The notes under the pieces: model-generated
Database searches by the model: none
What the model saw: only the letters and a program-made list of their open reading frames with translations
What the model was told of the DNA's origin: nothing
Assembly: GCA_944325235.1 (NCBI GenBank)
Contig: CALUZE010000063.1
Span: 1-7,490 of the forward strand
Length of the DNA stretch: 7,490 nt
Direction of reading: 5' to 3'
Origin: an uncultured Elusimicrobiales bacterium
GTDB taxonomy: Bacteria; Elusimicrobiota; Elusimicrobia; Elusimicrobiales; Elusimicrobiaceae
Part shown: positions 1 to 5,173 of the stretch, in pieces
Layout of the letters: each line of letters opens with the position of its first letter
How positions within the stretch are numbered: position 1 is the stretch's first letter
Made by a program: the position numbers and the translations under genes

Positions 1-380
1 AAACGCAGCTTAAACGCCAGCCGTTCTTCCCCCTGCCCGCCGTTGGGGAAATAGATGTTTAAAAAATAAAAATTCGGATATTCCAAAACAAGCGTGCGGC
101 CTTCGCGGTCAAATTCTTCCACGCCCAGGCCGTGCGTTACCGCCAGCGGCGGTTGCTTGCAAAAGCACGCCACCCCGCTGTACCCTTTGCGCTCGGCGCA
201 GCAGTAAAACGCGTGGTACCCCGGCGGATTTTGCAGCGCTTCCGAAAGCTGCTGCGGGCAGGCCTTGGTTTCCTGCACGGCCAAAATGTCCGCCCCGCAG
301 GAAGCCAAAAAACCCAAAAATCCTTTCTTTTCCACCGCGCGGATACCGTTGACGTTCCAGGAAATAAACTGTTGAGTCAT
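1..380 (-). CDS. xth: Exodeoxyribonuclease III (AP endonuclease), 3' end outside the window
   Basis: Translating the minus strand from the ATG at 380-378 gives about 126 residues, open to the window edge, so the C-terminal half is missing. The protein matches the EEP (exonuclease/endonuclease/phosphatase) fold of ExoIII/ExoA. It begins with the FISWNVNGIRA strand (Asn11 is the usual active-site Asn). It then has DILAVQETK, with Glu37 as the metal-binding Glu, the YSGVA strand, FDREGRTL and NIYFPNGG. The family removes abasic sites and 3' blocking groups in base-excision repair and acts in the cytoplasm. A purine-rich GGGGGG tract at 384-389 lies 3 nt before the ATG and serves as the ribosome-binding site, which supports this start. 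The gene is divergent from metK with a gap of 83 nt. The family is certain; whether it is closer to E. coli Xth or to Gram-positive ExoA is not settled, although the motif spellings look more ExoA-like. Confidence 0.93.
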   Translation of the reverse strand, partial: MTQQFISWNVNGIRAVEKKGFLGFLASCGADILAVQETKACPQQLSEALQNPPGYHAFYCCAERKGYSGVACFCKQPPLAVTHGLGVEEFDREGRTLVLEYPNFYFLNIYFPNGGQGEERLAFKLR

Positions 381-402
381 TTTCCCCCCTTTTGGCAAAT
401 GA

Positions 403-416
403 TATAATATATTATA
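403..416. promoter_or_regulatory. Divergent -10 boxes between xth and metK
   Basis: A perfect TATAAT lies on the plus strand at 403-408 and would start a metK transcript near 415, giving a leader of about 49 nt. A perfect TATAAT on the minus strand (plus-strand ATTATA at 411-416) points toward xth; it has a TTGAGG element 19 bp upstream (plus-strand 436-441). No good -35 element is visible for the metK promoter. The two -10 boxes are 2 bp apart, so the two promoters would compete for polymerase. The area is very AT-rich, so chance matches are possible. Confidence 0.45.
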
Positions 417-424
417 AATTAAAT

Positions 425-455
425 GCGCCGGTTCCCCTCAAGCCGGCGTCAGGAG
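425..455 (+). promoter_or_regulatory. metK leader hairpin abutting the ribosome-binding site
   Basis: CGCCGG at 426-431 pairs with CCGGCG at 443-448. The stem extends through G425-T449, T432-G442 and T433-A441 and closes a loop of 7 nt (434-440). One nucleotide later comes AGGAG (451-455), 8 nt before the metK ATG at 464, which fixes the metK start. Loop bases CCT (436-438) are complementary to AGG (451-453), so a 3-bp pseudoknot that covers the Shine-Dalgarno site is possible but weak. There is no run of T after the stem, so this is not a terminator. A small translational SAM-sensing leader can be imagined, but no known riboswitch consensus is recognised. Confidence 0.4.
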
Positions 456-463
456 TAGGTATT

Positions 464-1624
464 ATGATTAAACATGGAAAATGCTTCTTTACTTCCGAAT
501 CCGTTTCCAAAGGGCACCCGGACAAAGTCTGCGACCAGATTTCCGACGCTATCCTGGACGAAATTTTGAAGAAGGACAAAACCGCCCGCGTCGCCTGCGA
601 AACGTACATCACGAGGGGACTCGTCATCGTCGGCGGAGAAATCACCACCCGCACGTGGGTAGATGTGGAACAAATCGCGCGCGACGTGATTAAAAACATC
701 GGCTACGACGACGCCAAATACGGTTTTAACTACAAAACCTGCGCCGTGATTAACGTCATCGGCAAACAATCGCCCGACATCAGCCAGGGCGTGGACGTCG
801 GCGGCGCCGGCGACCAAGGGCTTATGGTCGGCTTTGCGGTAGACGAAACGCTGGAATACATGCCGCTGTCGCTCGTATTATCGCACGAAATTTTGAAAAA
901 CTTGGAAAAAGCCCGCCGCACCAAAATGCTGCCCTACCTCGGCCCCGACGCCAAAAGCCAGGTGACCGTGGAATACCACGACGGAAAACCCGTGCGCGTG
1001 GATACGATTGTGGTTTCCACCCAGCATACCGAAGACATTTTGGACCGCACCGGTACCAAAATTACCGAAAAATCCAAACGCGAAATTGAAGCCGCGGCCA
1101 TTATTCCGGCCGTCAAAAAATGGATTGATAAAGACACCAAAATTTACATCAACCCGACGGGCAAATTCGTCATCGGCGGGCCGCAGTCCGACACCGGCCT
1201 GACCGGCCGCAAAATCATTGTGGACACCTACGGCGGCCGCTGCCCGCACGGCGGGGGTGCTTTTTCCGGCAAGGACCCGACCAAAGTGGACCGCTCCGCC
1301 GCCTATATGGCCCGCTACATTGCCAAAAACATCGTAGCCGCCAAACTGGCCAAAGAGTGCACCGTGCAGATTGCCTACGCCATCGGGCGTGAAGAGCCCG
1401 TAGGGTTCTACGTGGATACGGACGGCACGGGCGTAATCCCGGATGAAAAACTCGCGCAGATTGCGCGCAAGATTTTCCCGCTTACGCCGCGGGGCATTAT
1501 TGAGTATTTCAAGCTCAGAAACCCCATCTATCTTGCCACGGCTTCTTTCGGGCATTTCGGCCGCAAGGAATTCCCCTGGGAAGCGACCGACAAGGTAAGC
1601 GCGCTGCAAAAAGCCGCCAAATAA
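464..1624 (+). CDS. metK: S-adenosylmethionine synthetase (methionine adenosyltransferase)
   Basis: The 386-residue product makes S-adenosylmethionine from methionine and ATP in the cytoplasm, supplying methylation, polyamine and radical-SAM chemistry. The three-domain MetK layout is intact. The N-terminus has FFTSESVSKGHPDKVCDQIS with the ATP-binding His and the metal-binding Asp. The loop GGAGDQGLMVGFA near residues 114-126 is the first MetK signature, followed by EYMPLSLVLSHEI. GGGAFSGKDPTKVDRSAAY near residues 263-281 is the second signature, with ATP and phosphate ligands. The length is standard for bacteria. The reading frame is open upstream to 392, but the AGGAG at 451-455 and the family N-terminus place the start at 464. 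The gene appears monocistronic: it has its own leader hairpin and a strong terminator 5 nt after the stop codon. Confidence 0.98.
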   Translation: MIKHGKCFFTSESVSKGHPDKVCDQISDAILDEILKKDKTARVACETYITRGLVIVGGEITTRTWVDVEQIARDVIKNIGYDDAKYGFNYKTCAVINVIGKQSPDISQGVDVGGAGDQGLMVGFAVDETLEYMPLSLVLSHEILKNLEKARRTKMLPYLGPDAKSQVTVEYHDGKPVRVDTIVVSTQHTEDILDRTGTKITEKSKREIEAAAIIPAVKKWIDKDTKIYINPTGKFVIGGPQSDTGLTGRKIIVDTYGGRCPHGGGAFSGKDPTKVDRSAAYMARYIAKNIVAAKLAKECTVQIAYAIGREEPVGFYVDTDGTGVIPDEKLAQIARKIFPLTPRGIIEYFKLRNPIYLATASFGHFGRKEFPWEATDKVSALQKAAK

Positions 1625-1629
1625 TTTTC

Positions 1630-1658
1630 AGCTCCGCCCGCAAGCGCGGAGCTTTTTT
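1630..1658 (+). terminator. Intrinsic terminator after metK
   Basis: AGCTCCGC (1630-1637) and GCGGAGCT (1646-1653) form a perfect 8-bp stem around an 8-nt loop, followed by TTTTTT at 1653-1658. It begins 5 nt after the metK stop codon. The next gene's ATG follows only 5 nt after the T-run, so read-through must matter for that gene unless an unseen promoter lies inside metK. Confidence 0.9.
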
Positions 1659-1663
1659 AGATT

Positions 1664-2119
1664 ATGATGAAATCCAGAGTTCAAGAAGCCAAAAACAAAC
1701 ACAAAAACGGTTATAACTGTGCCCAAGCCGTGGCCTGCACCTATTGCGACCTGTTGGGTATGGACGAAAAAACCGCTTTCCGCGCCGTGGAAGCCTACGG
1801 CCTGGGCATTGCCAAACGCTACGAAACCTGCGGTTCCGTATGCGCGATGATGATGCTGGCCGGGCTGAAAAACAGCGACGGAAACTTGCAAAAGCCGGCG
1901 TCTAAATTTGCCACCTTTGAACTGGGCAACAAAATGGCCCGAAAGTTTGAAGACTGGAACACCACCTGCTGCTGTGCGCTGCTGCGCGGAACCGACGGAA
2001 AAACCGACCGTCTGCGCTCCTGCCGCGGCTGCGTGGCAGACTGCGCACGCATTGTGGAAGACGTCCTTTTCCCGGGGCAGTTTGAACCCTACGAAGCAAG
2101 ACACGCGGAGGAAGAATAA
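1664..2119 (+). CDS. Cysteine-rich C_GCAxxG_C_C family protein (putative redox protein)
   Basis: The product has 151 residues, 11 of them cysteine. GYNCAQAV with Cys19, the ETCGSVCAMMMLAG block (Cys56, Cys60), the Cys102-104 cluster before LLRG, and the C-terminal CxxCxxxC (Cys120, Cys123, Cys127) follow the spacing of the C_GCAxxG_C_C family, in which these cysteines are thought to be redox-active or to bind a metal or cluster. The exact reaction is unknown. There is no signal peptide, so it is probably cytoplasmic. Cys60 and the CCC triplet appear to be additional to the usual family pattern. A second ATG overlaps at 1667. Upstream, the only Shine-Dalgarno-like bases (GGAG, 1648-1651) lie inside the metK terminator stem. 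The stop codon overlaps the next start as TAATG, so it is co-translated with the DJ-1 gene. The family call is good; the function is open. Confidence 0.85.
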   Translation: MMKSRVQEAKNKHKNGYNCAQAVACTYCDLLGMDEKTAFRAVEAYGLGIAKRYETCGSVCAMMMLAGLKNSDGNLQKPASKFATFELGNKMARKFEDWNTTCCCALLRGTDGKTDRLRSCRGCVADCARIVEDVLFPGQFEPYEARHAEEE

Positions 2120-2664
2120 TGAAAAAAGTATGTATGGTAGTAACCGACGGGTTTGAAGAAATTGAAGCGATTGGCACTTTTGCTATTTTGCGCCGCGGCG
2201 GCGTGACGGTGGATATTTATTCTCTGTTGGATAAAGACGCCACGGGCCGATTCGGCTTGACGTGCACGAAACTGCGGCCGTTTTCCGCTTTGGACGGCAA
2301 CAAATACGACTTACTGGTAATGCCTGGCGGACCGCAGTACAAGGCAATGGAAGCTAACCCCGCCGTGCAAGCGCTGATTAAACAGTTTATGGACGCGGGC
2401 AAAACCGTAGCCGCCATTTGCGCCGGCCCGACCATTTTGGGCCACGACGGCTATTTAAAAGGCCGCCGCTACACCTGCTTTACCGCGATGAATGAGGACT
2501 TTGGCGGTACCTATTGCGAAGATTACACCGTAAAAGACGGCAACATCATCTCCGGCAAATCGGCCGCGGCCGCGATAGACTTTGCCTTCCTGGTGTTGGA
2601 AGACGCCGCCGGCAAAGAAGTGGCCGACAAAACCAAAAAAGAAATCTACTACAAAGGCAATTAA
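2119..2664 (+). CDS. DJ-1/PfpI (ThiJ) family protein
   Basis: This 181-residue cytoplasmic protein has the class I glutamine-amidotransferase-like fold of the DJ-1 subgroup. The N-terminal FEEIEAIG carries Glu16, equivalent to human DJ-1 Glu18. YDLLVMPGG precedes the nucleophile elbow, and Cys101 in AAICAGP matches human Cys106. The C-terminal part VKDGNIISGKSAAAAIDFA and DAAGKEVA also aligns with DJ-1. The position of human His126 (TTHP) reads TCFT here, so that His is replaced by Phe121 beside Cys120. Members have been described as chaperones, glyoxal/methylglyoxal-handling enzymes or oxidative-stress sensors; which applies here cannot be told. GGAGG at 2107-2111 lies 7 nt before the ATG, inside the end of the upstream gene, and the 1-nt overlap indicates translational coupling. 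A strong terminator follows. Confidence 0.92.
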   Translation: MKKVCMVVTDGFEEIEAIGTFAILRRGGVTVDIYSLLDKDATGRFGLTCTKLRPFSALDGNKYDLLVMPGGPQYKAMEANPAVQALIKQFMDAGKTVAAICAGPTILGHDGYLKGRRYTCFTAMNEDFGGTYCEDYTVKDGNIISGKSAAAAIDFAFLVLEDAAGKEVADKTKKEIYYKGN

Positions 2665-2684
2665 GCGCTTTCTTTTTTGCAATG

Positions 2685-2713
2685 CCCCGGCTGTTACCCG
2701 GCCGGGGTTTTTT
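2685..2713 (+). terminator. Intrinsic terminator after the DJ-1 gene
   Basis: CCCCGGC (2685-2691) pairs with GCCGGGG (2701-2707) around a 9-nt loop and is followed by six T (2708-2713). It closes the two-gene unit 1664-2664, with its stem starting 20 nt after the DJ-1 stop codon. Confidence 0.9.
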
Positions 2714-2891
2714 ATTGCCCGATTTTTTCGCTGGCGCTGTTTACAAATACCTTGCGCACGCCTGGTGACACGCTCCCAATGCCGCCCGTACGCCCATTGG
2801 CTTGTTGCACTTGCCGTTTTTTCGCACCGTCGCAGATGTACGCCGCGCGTTTCTGCCGCACGGCACGCCTTGCCACGGTCGGATAATCCAA
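2712..2891 (-). other. Weak open frame or possible gene remnant in a convergent gap
   Basis: The gap between two converging terminators contains a minus-strand frame that reads protein-like: from a TTG at 2891 it gives LLDYPT-type sequence minus its first Leu, then a basic stretch (RRAVRQKRAAY), QQANGRTGG, and ends SASEKIGQ with TAA at 2714-2712. That is 59 codons. There is no ATG, no Shine-Dalgarno site before the TTG, and the frame lies downstream of the operon terminator. It is also open upstream into the antisense of other features. It may be noise or a decayed gene end; I recognise no family. Confidence 0.15.
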
Positions 2892-2892
2892 T

Positions 2893-2925
2893 AAAAAAGC
2901 GGGCCGGAAATTTTTCCGGTCCGCT
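2893..2925 (-). terminator. Intrinsic terminator of the minus-strand operon
   Basis: Read on the minus strand, AGCGGACCGGAAA and its partner TTTCCGGCCCGCT (plus-strand 2898-2925) form a long stem with one A-C mismatch, followed by a run of T (plus-strand A at 2893-2898). It starts about 22 nt after the stop codon of the barrel gene. On the plus strand the same hairpin pairs fully, using a G-U wobble, but has no T-run after it, so it mainly serves the minus strand. Confidence 0.85.
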
Positions 2926-2946
2926 TCATCCTTTGTAAAATTTCGC

Positions 2947-3714
2947 TTAAAAGCGCAACGTGAGTGACGCTTCCGCCCCCAACCCGTAATACGCGTAGTT
3001 GGCGGCCAAGCTCAAATCCATATACGACGGCAATTTAAAATTAAACCCGGCCGTAGCGCGCGCCGTGGCGGCGTGTTCGCTTTCGCCTTCCATAGACGGG
3101 TCCGACTGGGCCTGGTTGATGTTAAGCGTAGTATAGTCCACCCCGCCGCCGATATACGGCACAAAATATTTAAACTTCATAGACAGCACCAGGCTGGCGT
3201 TGTAGTGCGTGGCGGAAAAATCCCGCGCGCTGGCGCTGTGCGCCGCGACAACCAACATCGGCTGGAACGAGCCCAGCACTTCGCTCGGGCGCGTAATCCC
3301 CCAGCGCAGCCCGCCGCCGGCAATCGTAAGCCCCTGGTAGCTGCTGGCGCGGATAAACCCGTCAATGCGGAAGGGCATTCCGATATCGGCCTGCAGCCAG
3401 GGATAAAAGACCTCGCCCACTTCGTCGCGGTCGCCCAACGCGGTGTGTTGTTGGGTGGCGTAATCCGCCCCGTTGCCGCGGCTCATCCGAAACACCATAC
3501 TGCCGCGCGGCCCGATTTGAAAGCCGCCCCAGCCCAAAATGCGGCCGGTGGTATACGTGCCGGAACCAATCAAACCGCCCAAGTCTTTGGTGAACGCGCG
3601 GACGTTGTCGCGCGTGACGTTGGCACTGAAATCGTCCCAAATGTTGCGGGCGGACGCACCCGTGGCGCACAGCAACAACGCCGTAAACGCCAAAATCGTT
3701 TGTTTTATGTTCAT
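2947..3714 (-). CDS. Outer-membrane beta-barrel protein of unknown function
   Basis: The 255-residue product starts MNIKQTILAFTALLLCATGASA, a standard Sec signal peptide with cleavage expected after Ala22 (ASA-RN). The mature part is rich in Gly and aromatic residues in alternating patterns typical of transmembrane beta-strands, for example WGGFQIG, FVPYIGGGVDY and LSLAANYAYYGLGAEASLTLRF split over the last strands. It ends in Phe, the usual signal for recognition by the BAM assembly machinery. About eight to ten strands would fit the length. No enzymatic motif is seen, and the substrate or role is unknown. The frame is open upstream to 3861, but that extension runs over the DUF192 gene; GAGG (3721-3724), 6 nt before ATG 3714, and the signal peptide fix the start. 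It is the last gene of the operon, 41 nt after the DUF192 gene. Confidence 0.8.
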   Translation of the reverse strand: MNIKQTILAFTALLLCATGASARNIWDDFSANVTRDNVRAFTKDLGGLIGSGTYTTGRILGWGGFQIGPRGSMVFRMSRGNGADYATQQHTALGDRDEVGEVFYPWLQADIGMPFRIDGFIRASSYQGLTIAGGGLRWGITRPSEVLGSFQPMLVVAAHSASARDFSATHYNASLVLSMKFKYFVPYIGGGVDYTTLNINQAQSDPSMEGESEHAATARATAGFNFKLPSYMDLSLAANYAYYGLGAEASLTLRF

Positions 3715-3720
3715 CGTCAA

Positions 3721-3724
3721 CCTC
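3721..3724 (-). promoter_or_regulatory. Ribosome-binding site of the barrel gene
   Basis: GAGG on the minus strand lies 6 nt before the ATG at 3714. It decides this start over the upstream in-frame ATG at 3861, which would add 49 basic residues ahead of an intact signal peptide. Confidence 0.75.
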
Positions 3725-3755
3725 AAAATAATTTGCTCCCGGTCCTGCCCCGGAG

Positions 3756-4094
3756 TTATGACAAAATCACTTCGTCGCCTTGGTGCACCCGCCCGGCCAA
3801 ACTGCCGCCGGGAAGTTCCAACGTATAGCGCGAGCCGCGCACAAACCGCCCGAAACGCCACGGTTTCATCTGTTCGGCTACATATAATACGAACCCGTTT
3901 TTGTCAAAAAAAATTGCATCTATGCTAAAGCGCATAAAACACGTGTGGATTTGCGGGCACGGGTCCAGCAGCAGCCCGTTGCCGGGTGCTAATTCCCGGC
4001 GGAACATCAATCCTTTTAAACGGGTAAAAAACGTGTCGGCCACTTCCACTTGCTGCGCCAACACTTCGCCCGTGCGTTTTAGCGTGCACTTCAT
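3756..4094 (-). CDS. DUF192 family protein
   Basis: The product has 112 residues and covers the whole DUF192 domain. The family pattern is visible: TFFTRLKGLMFRREL near residues 21-35 (the R-x-x-GLM element), GNGLLLDPC, IHTCFMRFSIDAIFFDKNG in place of the common FWMKNTxIPLDxxFID, then YTLELPGGS and GDEVIL at the end. Many DUF192 proteins carry a signal peptide; this one does not, so it is probably cytoplasmic. No biochemical role is established for the family. Its ATG overlaps the upstream stop codon as ATGA (4091-4094), indicating translational coupling with the exported-protein gene. A short imperfect hairpin (3737-3755) lies between it and the barrel gene but lacks a T-run. Confidence 0.85.
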   Translation of the reverse strand: MKCTLKRTGEVLAQQVEVADTFFTRLKGLMFRRELAPGNGLLLDPCPQIHTCFMRFSIDAIFFDKNGFVLYVAEQMKPWRFGRFVRGSRYTLELPGGSLAGRVHQGDEVILS

Positions 4095-4570
4095 TTGGTT
4101 CCCTGCGCGGGGGCTTGCCCCGCTCCGTCGGCCGCACGCGCCAAAAGTTGCTCTACCTGCGCTTTAAGCCGACGGTCTAAAAAAGTAAAATGGTCCGGCG
4201 CTACGATGCCGTATCCGTCCGGATTTTTAAATATCAAAAACGTCACCAGCCATTTATCCCCAAACGCCACGTCCGCAATCCACATTCCCTTGCGGGTCAG
4301 CGCGGAGCGGATTTCGTACACGCGGGGCTCGGCCGATACCCCCTCCTGCCGGCAATCGGCGGAGCAGGTTTTCAAAAAGGCAAACGTTTCTTTGTCCAGT
4401 ACCCGCACATTGGCGTACTTGCCGCGCGCCAAAGGCAGCACCGGGCGCCCATTTTGAAGGGCAATTTGCGAAACGTTAAAAAAAGAACCGTACTGCAAAT
4501 CAAAAGCGCACAGCCCGCACGAAACGGATAGCAATACCGCCGCCAGGACTGTGCGCCCGATACAAAACAT
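4091..4570 (-). CDS. Small exported protein of unknown function
   Basis: This 159-residue protein begins with a hydrophobic signal sequence (residues 7-22, TVLAAVLLSVSCGLCA), with a likely cut before Phe23. Two cysteines sit in this segment (Cys18, Cys21), but neither has a good lipobox, so lipoprotein processing is unlikely. The mature part has a Cys69-x3-Cys73 pair that could form a disulfide in the periplasm. A beta-rich centre (MWIADVAFGDKWLVTFLIF) and the PDGYGIVAPDHFTFLDRRL stretch follow, and it ends in a charged helix and an Ala/Gly/Gln-rich tail. I recognise no family. The start overlaps the efp stop codon as TAATG and no clear Shine-Dalgarno site precedes it, so translation probably relies on ribosomes leaving efp. 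The stop overlaps the DUF192 start by 4 nt. Confidence 0.75.
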   Translation of the reverse strand: MFCIGRTVLAAVLLSVSCGLCAFDLQYGSFFNVSQIALQNGRPVLPLARGKYANVRVLDKETFAFLKTCSADCRQEGVSAEPRVYEIRSALTRKGMWIADVAFGDKWLVTFLIFKNPDGYGIVAPDHFTFLDRRLKAQVEQLLARAADGAGQAPAQGTK

Positions 4571-5136
4571 TACGCGGCCACGCGTTCCACGTAGTTGCCG
4601 GTGCGGGTGTCCACCAACACGGTGTCGCCTTCGTTAATGAACAACGGCACTTTGATGACCGCGCCGGTTTCCAGCGTGGCTTCTTTGGTGGTGTTGGCTA
4701 CCGTATCGCCTTTCACGCCGGGAACGGTGGAGGCAATTTTGAGCGGGACTTTAATCGGCAGTTCCACGTTAAAGAGTTTGTCGTTGATGTAGATGCCGAT
4801 AGCGTCCATATTGTCTTTTAAGTATTTGGTCAAATCGCCCAGTTTTTTTACTTCCACTTCAATCTGGTCGTAGGTTTCGGTGTTCATAAAAGTGGCCATA
4901 TCGCCGTTGGTGTAGAGATACTGGAACGGGCGTTTTTCCACTTCTACTTCTTTAAATTTGTCTTCGGGGCGGTAGGCCGTTTCAATCACGGCGCCGGTAT
5001 TGATGTTGCGCAATTTCACGCGCACTACGGCGCGGGCTTGGCTTTTGCGGTGGTGCTGGAATTCAATGATTTCTACCAGCTGACCGTTTTCATCTTCAAA
5101 AATAAGTCCTTCGCGAAATTCTGTCGTGCTAAGCAT
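4570..5136 (-). CDS. efp: Elongation factor P with an atypical loop tip
   Basis: The 188-residue product has the usual EF-P length and three domains. EF-P binds the ribosome between the P and E sites and promotes peptide bonds in proline runs. The C-terminal part is canonical: VPGVKGDTVANTTKEATLETG, then VIKVPLFINEGDTVLVDTRTG near residues 137-181, which includes the family signature. The N-terminal KOW-like domain keeps EFQH (25-28) and VRVKLRN (38-44). Between them, the common VKPGKGGAF is replaced by residues 29-37 HRKSQARAV. With equal spacing from both flanks, the tip residue that is Lys34 in E. coli is Gln33 here, so it cannot be beta-lysylated or rhamnosylated at that residue. AGAGG (5143-5147) lies 6 nt before the ATG. 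It is 37 nt after the second peptidase gene, and its stop overlaps the next start. Confidence 0.95.
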   Translation of the reverse strand: MLSTTEFREGLIFEDENGQLVEIIEFQHHRKSQARAVVRVKLRNINTGAVIETAYRPEDKFKEVEVEKRPFQYLYTNGDMATFMNTETYDQIEVEVKKLGDLTKYLKDNMDAIGIYINDKLFNVELPIKVPLKIASTVPGVKGDTVANTTKEATLETGAVIKVPLFINEGDTVLVDTRTGNYVERVAA

Positions 5137-5173
5137 TTTTTACCTCTTTTTGGGCCCAACCAGCGGCCCGAAA

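Noticed and set aside
392..463. Longer metK starting at the ATG at 392
   Set aside because: That ATG lies upstream of the predicted -10 box, and the added residues match nothing in MetK, whereas AGGAG precedes the ATG at 464.
409..463. Classical SAM-I (S-box) riboswitch before metK
   Set aside because: The leader after the predicted start is only about 50 nt with a single hairpin, too small for the four-helix S-box, and there is no terminator/antiterminator pair.
878..1609. Minus-strand open frame of 243 codons opposite metK
   Set aside because: It is a shadow of metK, which is unmistakable in its own frame.
3073..3828. Plus-strand open frame of 251 codons opposite the barrel gene
   Set aside because: It runs across the gene boundary on the other strand and shows no recognisable motif; the minus-strand gene has a signal peptide, ribosome-binding site and terminator.
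5152..5169. GGGCC/GGCCC hairpin between the second peptidase gene and efp as a terminator
   Set aside because: On the minus strand it is followed by AAAAAG rather than a T-run, so it should not end transcription; it may be a minor structural element.
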